A stretch of 64,000 nucleotides of DNA, from the NCBI RefSeq assembly GCF_001347015.1, contig NZ_CFGI01000009.1, positions 1-64,000 of the forward strand, given 5' to 3'. Below are positions 50,049 through 61,437 of this stretch, piece after piece. The DNA comes from Streptococcus pneumoniae. Its GTDB lineage: Bacteria; Bacillota; Bacilli; Lactobacillales; Streptococcaceae. Position numbers and translations under genes: made by a program. How positions within the stretch are numbered: position 1 is the first letter of the stretch; each line of letters starts with the position of its first letter. The notes under the pieces are model-generated. The model was not told where the DNA came from, ran no database searches, and saw only the letters and a program-made list of their open reading frames with translations.

Positions 50049-50625
50049 TGATCACAAGTTGTTTAGTCAGAGCATAAAAATGATTTTAGAGTTATCAGAA
50101 ACAATTGAATATGTTGATTTAGTTGAAAATTTTCAATCAGTAGATGATATTGATTATAGTCCATACGATATCATTTTGATAGATATTAATTTGACTAGTA
50201 TTTATGAAACAGATGGATTAGCCTTGGCAGAAGAAATGATAAAAAAAGAACGAGGTATTAAAATCGTTATTTTAACAGGGTATAGCAAAAAAATTTATGA
50301 GTATCGAGCTCAGAAGATGGGAGCCTATGCTTTTATTGATAAAAGTATCGATCCAGATAAGCTTCTTACTCAATTAAAAGGTATATATAGTGGAAAAAAG
50401 TATTTTTCGGTAGAAGAAATCGTGGATATCTTGTCTGAACGAGAGATAGAAGTGTTAGAATCGATTAGAAATGGTTTAACAATTGATGAGGTTTGTGAAA
50501 CCTTATTTTTAAGTAAGCGGACTGTTTCGAATCATTTGGCAAATGTATTTTCAAAGCTAGGTGTTAATAATAGGCAGGAGGCAATCCATAAAGCAGAACT
50601 TTTAGGATATTTCTCTCCAGAGTAA
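50029..50625 (+). CDS. NarL/LuxR-type response regulator of lanthipeptide locus
   Basis: A 198-residue regulator. The receiver domain has Asp7-Asp8 (LLIDDHKLF), the phosphoacceptor Asp52 (ILIDINLTS) and Lys in FIDKSIDPD. The C-terminal LuxR-type helix-turn-helix (about 135-192) includes LSEREIEVLESIRNGLT and FLSKRTVSNHLANVFSKLG. It is translated with the kinase (20-bp overlap). Its probable targets are the three TACTCAT boxes at 38178, 44146 and 45547. An IS1381 copy starts right after its stop codon. Confidence 0.88.
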   Translation: MKILLIDDHKLFSQSIKMILELSETIEYVDLVENFQSVDDIDYSPYDIILIDINLTSIYETDGLALAEEMIKKERGIKIVILTGYSKKIYEYRAQKMGAYAFIDKSIDPDKLLTQLKGIYSGKKYFSVEEIVDILSEREIEVLESIRNGLTIDEVCETLFLSKRTVSNHLANVFSKLGVNNRQEAIHKAELLGYFSPE

Positions 50626-50657
50626 GATTATCTTTTATGCCAAATTGGCATAAAACT

Positions 50658-51041
50658 ATGAATTATGAATCAAGTAAACCATTAAGTTATGCACGATTTA
50701 AGCGCCTTGTTGGTGTTCAACGCACTACTTTTGAAGAGATGTTAGCTGTGTTAAAAACAGCTTATCAACTTAAACACGCAAAAGGTGGACGAACCCCTAA
50801 GTTAAGCCTAGAAGACCTCCTCATGGCTACTCTTCAATACATGCGAGAATACCGAACTTATGAACAAATTGCGGCTGATTTTGGCATTCACGAAAGCAAC
50901 TTAATCCGTCGGAGTCAATGGGTTGAAGTGACTCTTCTTCAAAGTGGTTTTACGATTTTAAAAACTCATCTTAGTGCTGAGGATACGGTGATTGTGGATG
51001 CAACAGAGGTAAAAATCAATCGTCCTAAAAAAATCAACTAA
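50658..51041 (+). CDS. IS1381 transposase, first frame
   Basis: A 127-residue N-terminal half starting MNYESSKPLSYARFKRLVGV. It includes a helix-turn-helix region (YEQIAADFGIHESNLIRRSQ) and the first catalytic Asp region DTVIVDATEVKI. It stops just after the A7 run (51027-51033). IS1381 is known to carry two overlapping frames joined by frameshifting, so this break may be natural rather than a mutation. Confidence 0.8.
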   Translation: MNYESSKPLSYARFKRLVGVQRTTFEEMLAVLKTAYQLKHAKGGRTPKLSLEDLLMATLQYMREYRTYEQIAADFGIHESNLIRRSQWVEVTLLQSGFTILKTHLSAEDTVIVDATEVKINRPKKIN

Positions 51042-51073
51042 CCAATTATTCTGGTAAAAAGAAATGTCATGCT

Positions 51074-51463
51074 ATGAAGGCTCAGGCGATTGTCACAAGC
51101 CAAGGGAGAATTGTTTCTTTGGATATTGCAGTGGACTATTGCCACGATATGAAGTTGTTCAAAATGAGCCGCAGAAATATCGGACAAGCTGGTAAAATCT
51201 TGGCTGACAGTGGTTGTCAAGAGCTCATGAAGATGTATTCACAAGCGCAAACTCCGAGGAAATCAAGCAAACTTAAGCCACTAACTCTTGAAGATAAATC
51301 CTATAATCATGTGCTATCTAAAGAGAGAATCAAGGTTGAGAATGTTTTTGCCAAAGTAGAAACGTTTAAAATGTTTTCAACAACCTATCGAAATCGACGT
51401 AAACGCTTTGGATTACGAATAAATTTAATTGCTGAAATTATCAACCGTGAACTAGGATTCTAG
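51074..51463 (+). CDS. IS1381 transposase, second frame
   Basis: A 129-residue C-terminal half from MKAQAIVTSQGRIVSLDIAV to INLIAEIINRELGF. It holds the Asp of the DDE triad (ILADSGCQELMK) and the Glu in SKERIKVENVFAKVE. The frame connects backwards through NYSGKKKCHA to the A7 run, so a -1 or +2 shift there would yield a full transposase. Whether this copy is active is doubtful given the missing left end. Confidence 0.78.
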   Translation: MKAQAIVTSQGRIVSLDIAVDYCHDMKLFKMSRRNIGQAGKILADSGCQELMKMYSQAQTPRKSSKLKPLTLEDKSYNHVLSKERIKVENVFAKVETFKMFSTTYRNRRKRFGLRINLIAEIINRELGF

Positions 51464-51493
51464 TTTCGCAGGAAGTCTAATAGCATAAATACG

Positions 51494-51533
51494 CCTAGGA
51501 ATGACATTTTTATGTAATTTTCCTAGGTTTTTC
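51494..51533 (+). terminator. Terminator after IS1381
   Basis: CCTAGGAA (51494-51501) pairs with TTCCTAGG (51520-51527), then TTTTT. It may be the original terminator of the two-component operon, now separated from it by the IS. Confidence 0.75.
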
Positions 51534-51565
51534 TGTTTTAAATTGAAAAAAATTACAATTTAGGC

Positions 51566-51601
51566 TTGACAAAGGATGAAGATAGGTGTATTATTTATAC
51601 A
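51566..51601 (+). promoter_or_regulatory. Promoter with ARG-box-like palindrome
   Basis: TTGACA (51566-51571), 17 bp, TATTAT (51589-51594). The palindrome TGTATTATTTATACA (51587-51601) covers the -10 and resembles an ArgR/AhrC box, fitting arginine control of the following genes. Confidence 0.6.
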
Positions 51602-51634
51602 AATAAAAGGAATAAACATAAAGGAGGCTTTGTT

Positions 51635-52441
51635 ATGAATAAGATGAAGAAGGTGTTGATGACGATGTTTGGTTTAGTGATGCTCCCCCTACTATTTGCT
51701 TGTAGTAACAATCAATCGGCTGGAATTGAAGCCATCAAGTCCAAAGGAAAATTGGTTGTAGCCCTCAATCCAGATTTTGCTCCATTTGAATACCAAAAAG
51801 TGGTTGATGGGAAAAATCAGATTGTGGGTTCAGATATCGAATTAGCCAAGGCTATCGCAACAGAACTAGGTGTCGAACTGGAACTATCCCCCATGAGTTT
51901 TGACAATGTACTGGCTAGTGTTCAATCAGGAAAAGCCGACCTTGCCATATCAGGTGTTTCTAAGACAGATGAACGGAGCAAGGTGTTTGACTTTTCCATT
52001 CCTTACTATACTTCAAAAAATAAGCTCATTGTCAAAAAATCTGACTTGAGCACTTATCAGTCTGTAAACGACTTGGCGCAGAAGAAGGTCGGAGCGCAGA
52101 AAGGTTCGATTCAAGAAACGATGGCGAAAGATTTGCTACAAAATTCTTCCCTCGTATCTCTATCTAAAAATGGGAATTTAATCACTGATTTAAAATCAGG
52201 ACAAGTGGATGCCGTTATTTTTGAAGAACCAGTTGCCAAGGGATTTGTGGAAAATAATCCTGATTTAGCAATCGCAGACCTCAATTTTGAAAAAGAGCAA
52301 GATGATTCCTACGCGGTCGCCATGAAAAAAGATAGCAAGGAATTGAAAGAAGCAGTTGATAAAACTATTCAAAAGTTGAAGGAGTCTGGAGAATTAGACA
52401 AACTCATTGAGGATGCCTTTAAAGCGTCCATTGAAAAATAG
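51635..52441 (+). CDS. Amino acid ABC transporter substrate-binding lipoprotein
   Basis: A 268-residue lipoprotein: signal [20 protein letters not shown], lipobox LFAC with Cys at about 22, and a family-3 solute-binding domain ([57 protein letters not shown]). ATG 51635 is preceded by AAAGGAGG; the longer frame from 51566 reads through the promoter. Just upstream of argG, it fits the arginine-linked orphan binding protein of pneumococcus, which uses permeases encoded elsewhere. Ligand (arginine or a related amino acid) is inferred from context. Confidence 0.88.
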   Translation: MNKMKKVLMTMFGLVMLPLLFACSNNQSAGIEAIKSKGKLVVALNPDFAPFEYQKVVDGKNQIVGSDIELAKAIATELGVELELSPMSFDNVLASVQSGKADLAISGVSKTDERSKVFDFSIPYYTSKNKLIVKKSDLSTYQSVNDLAQKKVGAQKGSIQETMAKDLLQNSSLVSLSKNGNLITDLKSGQVDAVIFEEPVAKGFVENNPDLAIADLNFEKEQDDSYAVAMKKDSKELKEAVDKTIQKLKESGELDKLIEDAFKASIEK

Positions 52442-52457
52442 AAAGAAGGAAAAGAAC

Positions 52458-53654
52458 ATGAGTAAAGAAAAAGTAATTTTGGCCTATTCTGGCGGTTTGG
52501 ATACATCAGTTGCTATTACCTGGTTAAAGAAAGACTATGATGTTGTTGCAGTTTGTATGGATGTGGGTGAAGGGAAAGACTTAGATTTCATCCATGATAA
52601 GGCTCTCAAGGTTGGGGCAGTCGAATCTTATGTCATTGATGTTAAGGACGAATTTGCTACAGATTATGTGCTAGTGGCTCTCCAGTCACATGCCTACTAT
52701 GAACAAAAGTACCCTTTGGTATCTGCCTTGAGCCGCCCTATCATTTCTAAAAAATTGGTTGAAATCGCGCATCAGACAGGAGCGACTACAATTGCTCATG
52801 GTTGTACCGGTAAGGGAAATGACCAAGTACGTTTTGAAGTATCCATTGCAGCCTTGGATCCCAATTTAAAAGTGATTGCTCCTGTTCGTGAATGGAAATG
52901 GTCTCGAGAAGAAGAGATTGATTTTGCTAAGGAAAATGGGGTACCTGTTCCTGCTGACCTTGACAATCCCTACTCTGTTGACCAAAATCTTTGGGGACGT
53001 GCCAATGAGTGTGGTATTTTGGAAAATCCATGGAATCAGGCTCCAGAAGAAGCCTTTGGCATCACATCTTCTCCAGAGCAAGCTCCAGATATGCCAGAAT
53101 ACATTGATATTGAGTTTAGTGAAGGTGTTCCAGTTTCCCTCAATGGAGAAGGGTTAAAATTGGCAGATTTGATTCAAAAACTCAATGAAATAGCTGGAAA
53201 ACATGGGGTCGGACGGATTGACCACGTGGAAAATCGCTTGGTTGGGATTAAATCAAGAGAGATCTATGAGTGTCCAGGTGCAGTGACCTTGCTGACAGCT
53301 CATAAGGAAATTGAGGACTTGACGCTTGTGAGAGAAGTGGCTCATTTTAAACCAATCATAGAAAATGAATTATCAAATCTCATTTATAATGCTTTGTGGT
53401 TTAGTCCAGCTACACAAGCCTTGATTGCTTATATTAAAGAGACTCAAAAAGTTGTCAATGGGACTGCAAAAGTCAAACTGTATAAGGGAAGCGCTCAGGT
53501 CGTGGCTCGGAAATCACCAAATTCACTTTACGATGAAAATTTGGCGACGTATACTAGTGCAGATACCTTTGACCAAGATGCGGCTGTCGGCTTTATTAAG
53601 TTGTGGGGACTTCCAACCAAGGTTCATTCTGAGGTTCAAAAAAGCGCCAAATAG
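52458..53654 (+). CDS. argG: Argininosuccinate synthase
   Basis: A 398-residue ATP-dependent enzyme that joins citrulline and aspartate. [12 protein letters not shown] (about 9-20) is the PP-loop for [18 protein letters not shown] (about 114-128) binds substrates, and [18 protein letters not shown] lies mid-protein. ATG 52458 follows AAAGAAGGAAAAG; the in-frame extension to 52407 overlaps the previous gene and is not real. It is followed by argH, so citrulline can be turned into arginine although the rest of the arginine pathway is not in this window. Confidence 0.95.
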   Translation: MSKEKVILAYSGGLDTSVAITWLKKDYDVVAVCMDVGEGKDLDFIHDKALKVGAVESYVIDVKDEFATDYVLVALQSHAYYEQKYPLVSALSRPIISKKLVEIAHQTGATTIAHGCTGKGNDQVRFEVSIAALDPNLKVIAPVREWKWSREEEIDFAKENGVPVPADLDNPYSVDQNLWGRANECGILENPWNQAPEEAFGITSSPEQAPDMPEYIDIEFSEGVPVSLNGEGLKLADLIQKLNEIAGKHGVGRIDHVENRLVGIKSREIYECPGAVTLLTAHKEIEDLTLVREVAHFKPIIENELSNLIYNALWFSPATQALIAYIKETQKVVNGTAKVKLYKGSAQVVARKSPNSLYDENLATYTSADTFDQDAAVGFIKLWGLPTKVHSEVQKSAK

Positions 53655-53682
53655 GACGATTGACTAGAGAGGTGGATGTGAT

Positions 53683-55065
53683 ATGGCTAAGAATACAAAA
53701 TTATGGGGTGGTCGCTTTGAAGGTACTGTCGAAGACTGGGTAGAGCGCTTTGGTGCGAGTATATCTTTTGATCAGAAATTAGCCAAATTTGATGTGATTG
53801 GTTCCTTAGCCCATGTTCAGATGTTGGGTCAGACGGGTATTTTGAGTTTGGAGGAGTCAGAAAAGATTCAAGCAGGCTTGAAAGAGCTCCTAGAAGAGCT
53901 AGAGGCAGGCCAACTTGACTTTGATATTGCAAACGAAGATATTCATATGAATATGGAAGTGTTGCTGACAGAAAAAATTGGTCCCCTTGCAGGGAAGTTA
54001 CATACAGCTCGTTCTCGAAATGACCAAGTTGCGACAGATATGCACTTGTATCTCAAGGAGCAACTAGGCCATGTCCTAGATAAACTGGCTCATCTCAAGG
54101 GTGTTTTATTAGATTTGGCGGAAAATCATGTGGAGACGATCATGCCGGGCTATACCCATCTGCAACATGCCCAGCCTATTAGTTTTGCCCACCACTTGAT
54201 GGCTTACTACAATATGTTTCAAAGAGACAGTGAACGCTTTGAATTTAACCAGAAGCATACAGACCTATGCCCTCTAGGTGCGGCAGCTTTGGCAGGAACG
54301 ACTTTCCCCATTGATCGCCAATTGTCTAGCGATTTGCTGGAGTTTAAGCAACCTTATACAAATTCTTTGGATGCTGTTAGTGACCGCGATTTTATCTTAG
54401 AATTTCTATCAAATGCCAGCATACTCATGATGCATATGAGCCGTTTTTGCGAAGAAATGATCAATTGGTGTAGTTTTGAGTACCAATTCATTACCTTGTC
54501 AGATACGTTTACAACAGGTTCCTCTATTATGCCCCAAAAGAAAAATCCAGATATGGCTGAGTTGATTCGAGGAAAGACTGGTAGAGTTTATGGGAATCTG
54601 TTTGGACTGTTGACAGTCATGAAGTCCTTGCCCTTAGCTTATAATAAGGATTTGCAAGAGGATAAGGAAGGAATGTTTGATACGGTCGAAACGATTTTAA
54701 ATTCCCTTGATGTATTGGCAGGTATGTTATCCAGCTTGCAGGTGAACAAAGAAAAAATGCAAGAGTCGACAGAGAAGGACTTTTCAAATGCGACTGAGTT
54801 GGCAGATTATTTGGCAGGGAAAGGCTTGCCATTTAGAGAAGCTCATGAGGTTGTGGGAAGATTAGTGTTAGACTCTATCAAGTCTGCTAAAAATATTCAA
54901 GATTGGACTTTGGAGGAATTGCAAACCTATCATTCCCTCATTGCTGAGGATATTTATGTCTACTTACAACCTAAAACTGCGGTTCAAAGACGAAATTCCT
55001 TGGGAGGTACAGGATTTGACCAAGTGAAATACCAAATTGCAATCGCAAAGAAAGCGCTAGATTGA
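53683..55065 (+). CDS. argH: Argininosuccinate lyase
   Basis: A 460-residue lyase of the fumarase/aspartase superfamily that splits argininosuccinate into arginine and fumarate. It has the signature [16 protein letters not shown] (about 281-296), [13 protein letters not shown] (about 107-119) and [12 protein letters not shown]-like [15 protein letters not shown] with catalytic His about 160. It begins 28 bp after argG behind AGAGAGG, so the pair is one operon. The hairpin at 55076 ends it. Confidence 0.95.
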   Translation: MAKNTKLWGGRFEGTVEDWVERFGASISFDQKLAKFDVIGSLAHVQMLGQTGILSLEESEKIQAGLKELLEELEAGQLDFDIANEDIHMNMEVLLTEKIGPLAGKLHTARSRNDQVATDMHLYLKEQLGHVLDKLAHLKGVLLDLAENHVETIMPGYTHLQHAQPISFAHHLMAYYNMFQRDSERFEFNQKHTDLCPLGAAALAGTTFPIDRQLSSDLLEFKQPYTNSLDAVSDRDFILEFLSNASILMMHMSRFCEEMINWCSFEYQFITLSDTFTTGSSIMPQKKNPDMAELIRGKTGRVYGNLFGLLTVMKSLPLAYNKDLQEDKEGMFDTVETILNSLDVLAGMLSSLQVNKEKMQESTEKDFSNATELADYLAGKGLPFREAHEVVGRLVLDSIKSAKNIQDWTLEELQTYHSLIAEDIYVYLQPKTAVQRRNSLGGTGFDQVKYQIAIAKKALD

Positions 55066-55075
55066 TAGGTTCAGA

Positions 55076-55106
55076 ACAAGAGGTTGGTCGATTGACAGCC
55101 TCTTTC

Positions 55107-55110
<4 letters not shown>
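55076..55110 (+). terminator. Terminator after argH
   Basis: ACAAGAGG pairs with CCTCTTTCTTGT, T-rich 3' side. Confidence 0.65.
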
Positions 55111-56337
<1,227 letters not shown>

Positions 56338-56338
56338 A

Positions 56339-56366
56339 TTGACAAATTTTCTCAATTTGCTACAAT
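56339..56366 (+). promoter_or_regulatory. Promoter of nudix-mnmG
   Basis: TTGACA (56339-56344), 16 bp, TACAAT (56361-56366). Confidence 0.65.
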
Positions 56367-56478
56367 AATAAAAGCAATAGAAATGATGGTCAAAGCTCAT
56401 GGATGTTGCAGGCTTTTTTGTCCTGCACTTCTTTGGAGTTTTGACTGTTTTTGTGTCGTTTAGAGGAAAGGAAAAAAG

Positions 56479-56934
56479 ATGATTCAACAAGACTTTCGGA
56501 CAAAAACAGGAAATACAGTTTTTGGAGTTCGGGCGACAGCCTTGATTGTCCAAAATCGCAAGCTTCTAGTTACCAAAGACAAGGGCAAGTATTACACTAT
56601 CGGTGGTGCGATTCAAGTCAATGAAAGCACGGAAGACGCGGTAGTCCGAGAAGTGAGGGAAGAACTGGGTGTCAAAGCTCAAGCTGGGCAGCTAGCTTTT
56701 GTGGTTGAAAATCGTTTTGAACAGGACGGTGTTTCCTATCACAATATCGAGTTTCATTATCTGGTGGATTTGCTTGAAGATGCCCCATTGACCATGCAGG
56801 AAGATGAGAAGATGCAACCTTGCGAATGGATTGATTTGGATAAGCTCCAGAATATCCAGCTAGTTCCAGCCTTTCTAAAAACAGCCCTACCAGATTGGAA
56901 CGGCCAACTGCGACACATCCATCTTGAGGAATAG
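56479..56934 (+). CDS. Nudix hydrolase
   Basis: A 151-residue Nudix protein. The box GGAIQVNESTEDAVVREVRE followed by ELGV (about 47-70) matches GX5EX7REUXEEXGU in full, so it should be an active pyrophosphohydrolase. AGGAAAGG precedes the ATG. It lies 9 bp before mnmG. Substrate unknown: an oxidised nucleotide or a nucleotide-sugar type compound are the usual possibilities. Confidence 0.88.
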   Translation: MIQQDFRTKTGNTVFGVRATALIVQNRKLLVTKDKGKYYTIGGAIQVNESTEDAVVREVREELGVKAQAGQLAFVVENRFEQDGVSYHNIEFHYLVDLLEDAPLTMQEDEKMQPCEWIDLDKLQNIQLVPAFLKTALPDWNGQLRHIHLEE

Positions 56935-56943
56935 GAGAGAAAT

Positions 56944-58857
56944 ATGACTTATAACTTTACTGAAGAATACGATATTATTGTAATTGGTGCGGGGCACGCT
57001 GGGGTTGAGGCTTCCTTGGCTGCCAACCGTATGGGCTGTAAGGTCTTGCTTGCGACTATCAACATTGAAATGCTGGCTTTCATGCCTTGTAACCCCTCTA
57101 TCGGTGGTTCTGCCAAGGGAATCGTTGTGCGTGAAGTCGATGCCCTCGGTGGTGAAATGGCTAAGACCATTGACAAGACTTACATCCAGATGAAGATGCT
57201 CAACACAGGTAAGGGTCCTGCCGTTCGTGCCCTTCGTGCGCAGGCTGACAAGGAGCTTTACTCTAAGGAAATGCGCAAGACGGTTGAAAATCAAGAAAAT
57301 CTGACCCTTCGTCAAACCATGATTGATGAGATTTTGGTCGAAGATGGCAAGGTTATCGGTGTCCGTACAGCGACCCATCAAGAATATGCTGCCAAGGCTG
57401 TTATCGTGACGACAGGAACAGCCCTCCGTGGGGAAATTATCATTGGAGACCTCAAGTACTCATCAGGGCCAAACCACAGTCTAGCTTCGATTAATCTTGC
57501 TGACAACCTCAAGGAATTGGGCCTCGAAATTGGTCGTTTCAAGACAGGAACCCCTCCACGTGTCAAGGCTTCTTCTATCAATTACGATGTGACAGAAATT
57601 CAGCCAGGAGACGAAGCGCCTAATCATTTCTCATACACTTCACGTGATGAGGATTATGTCAAAGACCAAGTGCCATGTTGGTTGACCTATACCAATGGTA
57701 CCAGTCATGAGATTATCCAAAACAACCTCCACCGTGCGCCTATGTTTACAGGTGTGGTCAAGGGAGTGGGGCCTCGTTACTGTCCGTCGATTGAAGACAA
57801 GATTGTGCGCTTTGCGGACAAGGAACGTCACCAACTCTTCCTTGAGCCAGAAGGGCGCAATACTGAGGAAGTCTATGTTCAAGGACTTTCAACCAGTCTG
57901 CCTGAGGACGTCCAGCGTGACTTGGTTCATTCCATCAAAGGTTTGGAAAATGCAGAGATGATGCGAACAGGTTATGCCATTGAGTACGATATGGTCTTGC
58001 CTCATCAGTTGCGTGCGACTCTGGAAACCAAGAAAATCTCAGGTCTTTTCACTGCTGGTCAGACAAATGGAACGTCAGGTTACGAAGAGGCAGCAGGCCA
58101 AGGGATTATCGCGGGTATCAATGCGGCTTTGAAAGTCCAAGGCAAGCCTGAGTTGATTTTGAAGCGTAGTGACGGTTATATCGGGGTGATGATTGATGAC
58201 TTGGTGACCAAGGGAACCATTGAACCCTACCGTCTCTTGACCAGCCGTGCTGAATACCGTCTCATTCTTCGTCATGACAATGCTGATATGCGTTTGACTA
58301 AGATGGGACGCGAGATTGGCCTTGTGGATGATGAACGCTGGGCTCGTTTTGAAATCAAGAAAAATCAATTTGACAATGAGATGAAGCGCCTAGACAGCAT
58401 CAAACTTAAGCCAGTCAAGGAAACCAATGCTAAGGTTGAGGAGATGGGCTTCAAGCCGTTGACAGATGCAGTAACAGCCAAGGAATTCCTTCGCCGTCCA
58501 GAAGTTTCTTATCAAGATGTGGTGGCCTTTATCGGACCAGCTACAGAGGACTTGGATGACAAGATTATCGAATTGATTGAAACAGAAATCAAGTACGAAG
58601 GCTATATTTCCAAAGCCATGGATCAAGTAGCCAAGATGAAACGCATGGAAGAAAAACGCATTCCAGCCAATATTGATTGGGATGATATTGATTCTATCGC
58701 GACAGAAGCCCGTCAGAAGTTCAAACTCATCAATCCAGAAACCATCGGCCAAGCCAGCCGTATTTCGGGAGTAAACCCAGCGGACATTTCTATTTTGATG
58801 GTGTATTTGGAAGGTAAAAATCGTAGTATTTCTAAAAATCAAGAAAAGAAAGCATAG
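56944..58857 (+). CDS. mnmG: tRNA uridine 5-carboxymethylaminomethyl modification enzyme MnmG
   Basis: A 637-residue FAD protein (GidA) that with MnmE builds the cmnm5 group on U34. [17 protein letters not shown] (about 16-32) is the FAD Rossmann loop, [13 protein letters not shown] (about 47-59) and FKTGTPPRV (about 199-207) are GidA signatures, and the helical C-terminus (from about 545) binds MnmE and tRNA. Closely follows the nudix gene and ends in a bidirectional hairpin shared with rnjA. Confidence 0.95.
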   Translation: MTYNFTEEYDIIVIGAGHAGVEASLAANRMGCKVLLATINIEMLAFMPCNPSIGGSAKGIVVREVDALGGEMAKTIDKTYIQMKMLNTGKGPAVRALRAQADKELYSKEMRKTVENQENLTLRQTMIDEILVEDGKVIGVRTATHQEYAAKAVIVTTGTALRGEIIIGDLKYSSGPNHSLASINLADNLKELGLEIGRFKTGTPPRVKASSINYDVTEIQPGDEAPNHFSYTSRDEDYVKDQVPCWLTYTNGTSHEIIQNNLHRAPMFTGVVKGVGPRYCPSIEDKIVRFADKERHQLFLEPEGRNTEEVYVQGLSTSLPEDVQRDLVHSIKGLENAEMMRTGYAIEYDMVLPHQLRATLETKKISGLFTAGQTNGTSGYEEAAGQGIIAGINAALKVQGKPELILKRSDGYIGVMIDDLVTKGTIEPYRLLTSRAEYRLILRHDNADMRLTKMGREIGLVDDERWARFEIKKNQFDNEMKRLDSIKLKPVKETNAKVEEMGFKPLTDAVTAKEFLRRPEVSYQDVVAFIGPATEDLDDKIIELIETEIKYEGYISKAMDQVAKMKRMEEKRIPANIDWDDIDSIATEARQKFKLINPETIGQASRISGVNPADISILMVYLEGKNRSISKNQEKKA

Positions 58858-58862
58858 AGAAA

Positions 58863-58890
58863 AACAGCTCCGAAAAATCGGGGCTGTTTT
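58863..58890. terminator. Bidirectional terminator between mnmG and rnjA
   Basis: AACAGC TCCGA AAAA TCGGG GCTGTTTT, with A and T runs on both sides. Confidence 0.85.
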
Positions 58891-58895
58891 ATGAT

Positions 58896-60575
58896 TTAGT
58901 CTTCATCTGGTGTGAGGATCATCGGGATGATGATCGGTTCACGTTCGGTATTTTCATAGAGGAAGGGGCGAATAGCGTTGACAATGGCACCATTGACAGA
59001 TTGCACGCTAGCATCCTTGTTTTTCAGTGCGATACGAATGGCATTGAAGAGGATACGCTGGCTTTGGCGAATCAAGTCGCCAGACTCTCTCATATAGACA
59101 AAGCCTCGGCTGAGGATGTCTGGACCAGATAGAATCATCTGCGATTTGAAGTCGACTGTTGCGACTGCCAGAACGACACCATCTTCAGATAGATCACGAC
59201 GATCTTTGAGGACAGCTGCGCCGATTTCACCGATACGATTTCCATCGACATAGATATCTTGGGCGTTGAAATGACCTGCTATACGAGCTGAGTCAGCAGT
59301 GAGGGCAAGCACATCACCATTGCTCATGATAAAGATATTGTCCTTCTCAACACCAGTATCCACCGCTAGTCCAGCGTGGACTTTTTGCATGCGGTATTCA
59401 CCGTGGACAGGCATGAAGTATTTTGGCTTAATCAAGCGGAGCATGAGTTTTTGCTCTTGCTGACCACCGTGTCCAGATGTATGGATATTGTTAACCTTAC
59501 CGTGGATAACTTCGACACCAGCTTCAGAAATGATGTTGATCAGCTTGTTGACGCTAGTAGTGTTTCCAGGGATTGGACTTGAAGAGAAGATAACTGTATC
59601 GCCGGGTTGGAGTTGTACCTGACGGTGGGTTCCGTTGGCGATACGAGAGAGGGCAGCCATCGGCTCGCCCTGACTACCTGTACAGAGAATGAGAACTTCT
59701 CCTGCAGGGTAGTCTTTGATTTCATTTGGTTCGATAAAGGTTCCTTTAGGAGCTTTGATGTAGCCAAGATCGATTCCATTGACAATGGCCTTTTCCATAG
59801 AACGACCAAAGACCGCAATCTTGCGTCCAGTCTTAACAGCAGCTTCTGTTGCTTGTTGGAGACGGAAGATATTTGAGGCAAAGGATGCAAAGATGATACG
59901 TCCTTCGATGCCTTGGATAATCTTCATGATGGACTGGCCAACGACTTTTTCAGAGTTGGTAAAGGTTGGCACTTCCGCATTTGTCGAGTCCGAGAGAAGA
60001 CAGAGAACACCTTCTTCCCCAAGGGCAGCCATACGGTGCAAGTCCGCAGGTTCTCCAACTGGAGTAAAGTCAAACTTAAAGTCACCCGTACAAACGATTT
60101 TCCCTTGAGGAGTATGAATGACAATCCCCAAAGGCTCTGGAATAGAGTGAGTCGTTCTAAAGAAAGTTGCCTTGAGATTTTTAAAGGTCAACTCAGTGTT
60201 GTGGTTGATTTCGTAAAGTTTGGCGTTGCGCAAGAGGCCGTGTTCTTCGAGTTTCCCACGGATCAAAGCCAAGGCAAGTGGTCCAGCATAGATAGGGACA
60301 TTTGCTTGCTTGAGAAGGAATGGAATCCCACCGATGTGGTCCTCGTGTCCGTGGGTAATCAAAACAGCCTTGACGCGGTCGATATTGTCCACGATGTAAG
60401 AGTAGTCAGGAATGACATAGTCGATACCAAGCAAGTCATCTTCTGGGAATTTAATCCCAGCATCGACGATGATAATCTCATCTTGGTATTCAATCCCGTA
60501 TGTGTTTTTCCCGATTTCTCCCAGACCACCGATGGCAAAAACGCCGACTTCTTCAGGTTTAAGAGTATAGGCCAT
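58896..60575 (-). CDS. rnjA: Ribonuclease J1
   Basis: A 559-residue metallo-beta-lactamase/beta-CASP RNase. The zinc motif [10 protein letters not shown] (about 73-82) and GDFKFDFTP (about 163-171) are present; beta-CASP follows, with [14 protein letters not shown] (about 366-379) and PVHGEYRM (about 392-399). The C-terminal domain is short, as in RNase J1. It processes and decays mRNA, with 5'-exo and endo activity. The gene lies 1 bp after rpoY, the standard arrangement in Bacilli. Confidence 0.95.
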   Translation of the reverse strand: MAYTLKPEEVGVFAIGGLGEIGKNTYGIEYQDEIIIVDAGIKFPEDDLLGIDYVIPDYSYIVDNIDRVKAVLITHGHEDHIGGIPFLLKQANVPIYAGPLALALIRGKLEEHGLLRNAKLYEINHNTELTFKNLKATFFRTTHSIPEPLGIVIHTPQGKIVCTGDFKFDFTPVGEPADLHRMAALGEEGVLCLLSDSTNAEVPTFTNSEKVVGQSIMKIIQGIEGRIIFASFASNIFRLQQATEAAVKTGRKIAVFGRSMEKAIVNGIDLGYIKAPKGTFIEPNEIKDYPAGEVLILCTGSQGEPMAALSRIANGTHRQVQLQPGDTVIFSSSPIPGNTTSVNKLINIISEAGVEVIHGKVNNIHTSGHGGQQEQKLMLRLIKPKYFMPVHGEYRMQKVHAGLAVDTGVEKDNIFIMSNGDVLALTADSARIAGHFNAQDIYVDGNRIGEIGAAVLKDRRDLSEDGVVLAVATVDFKSQMILSGPDILSRGFVYMRESGDLIRQSQRILFNAIRIALKNKDASVQSVNGAIVNAIRPFLYENTEREPIIIPMILTPDED

Positions 60576-60576
60576 A

Positions 60577-60810
60577 TTAGAACTCCGTAATTTCGAAGGC
60601 GCCAGTTTCTTTTTCGTAATCTAGCAATTTGTCAGACAAGAGTTCGATATATTCGATATTGTACTCTGGGCGATTTTCTTCGACAAGTTGGCGAGCAGCG
60701 ATGCGGCCCTCAAGTTCTGAGCTGGCATCGATGTCTAGGTAAAGTGCGCGTGTTGTTTCACGGCGTGGGCTACGTTCTTTTGTTTCTTGATAAAAAACTT
60801 TGTAAATCAT
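60577..60810 (-). CDS. rpoY: RNA polymerase epsilon subunit
   Basis: A 77-residue protein of the DUF1447 family, the small epsilon subunit of Bacilli RNA polymerase: [20 protein letters not shown] at the start, [20 protein letters not shown] in the middle. AAAGGAA precedes the ATG. Upstream lies a 280-bp leader with TATAAT near 60930 on the minus strand. Confidence 0.93.
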   Translation of the reverse strand: MIYKVFYQETKERSPRRETTRALYLDIDASSELEGRIAARQLVEENRPEYNIEYIELLSDKLLDYEKETGAFEITEF

Positions 60811-60984
60811 ATAGTTCCTTTCTATTTACAGGTCAGCTTATTCCAAACTTTTAGCAGAGATTTGCTTGATTTCATTCCATTTTGTGTCTAGATTGACCTT
60901 GATTCGTTACAATTATTTCAATTATACCACAAAATGAAAGATTAGTAAAAGAGGGGAATGAGAAAGTCATGGGACGATTTGTTT

Positions 60985-61022
60985 GGTAAGCGCTTGCAAA
61001 AACAAAGAAAATGTGTTATATT
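60985..61022 (+). promoter_or_regulatory. Promoter with cre-like site
   Basis: GGTAAGCGCTTGCA (60985-60998) differs from the cre consensus only at its first base and overlaps the -35 TTGCAA of a promoter with TATATT at 61017-61022. CcpA repression of the small membrane protein gene is suggested. Confidence 0.6.
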
Positions 61023-61089
61023 GACAACGGAAGTAAATTTTATTGCTTGTCATAATTTCATATAGATTTTAAGTCAAGGAGGTTGCCCT

Positions 61090-61305
61090 ATGTATAACTT
61101 ATTTGCTATTGCTATCGGAGCTCGCTTGGTAGCTTTTATCATTTTTGTTGCTTGCGTTTATGCGGGGAATCTTCTATTTGCCAAACTGGAACAACGACAA
61201 ACCAAGTTCTTGTGGAAGATTACCTTTGTGACTCTCTACTCGCTTTTTCTTCTCCTCGTAACCTATGTCGTTTGGTTTGTATTTTACTTTGGATTAAATG
61301 CTTAG
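61090..61305 (+). CDS. Small membrane protein, 71 residues
   Basis: A 71-residue protein with two hydrophobic helices (about 8-30 and 43-68) separated by AKLEQRQTKFLWK. AAGGAGG lies 7 bp before ATG 61090. Unknown function, conserved in context in pneumococcal genomes as far as I recall. Its own promoter carries a cre-like site and a terminator follows at 61306. Confidence 0.72.
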   Translation: MYNLFAIAIGARLVAFIIFVACVYAGNLLFAKLEQRQTKFLWKITFVTLYSLFLLLVTYVVWFVFYFGLNA

Positions 61306-61332
61306 ATGCCCTGCCTATGTTGGGGCATTTTT
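61306..61332 (+). terminator. Terminator of small membrane protein gene
   Basis: ATGCCC / GGGCAT stem (61306-61311, 61323-61328) with T run. Confidence 0.7.
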
Positions 61333-61347
61333 GTTTGGGGATAAAGA
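61323..61347 (+). repeat. 25-bp direct repeat, copy 1, flanking cib
   Basis: GGGCATTTTTGTTTGGGGAT followed by AAAGA; an identical copy is at 62059-62083. The two copies bracket cibABC. Confidence 0.8.
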
Positions 61348-61373
61348 GGTAGTAGATTTACGACACGAAAATT

Positions 61374-61410
61374 CCACCCCATCTATCAAGATGAGGTGGT
61401 CTTTGCATTT
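61374..61410 (-). terminator. Hairpin downstream of cibC
   Basis: CCACCCCATCT pairs with AGATGAGGTGG around TATCA; it lies downstream of cibC on the minus strand. Confidence 0.5.
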
Positions 61411-61437
61411 TTCTAAAATGACATGACAATGGAATTT

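Larger units (their letters stand above)
50637..51482 (+). mobile_element. IS1381-like element, left end truncated
   Basis: The two-frame transposase is that of IS1381 (IS5 family) as I know it from pneumococcus. The right end TAGTTTCGCAGGAAGTC is visible at 51463-51480, but I cannot find its inverted copy between the regulator stop codon and the transposase start, so the left end seems lost. It sits at the right edge of the lanthipeptide locus. Confidence 0.75.

Noticed and set aside
51027-51041. IS1381 transposase called as a mutation-killed pseudogene
   Set aside because: The break is at an A7 run where this IS normally uses two overlapping frames, so it is not evidence of decay by itself.
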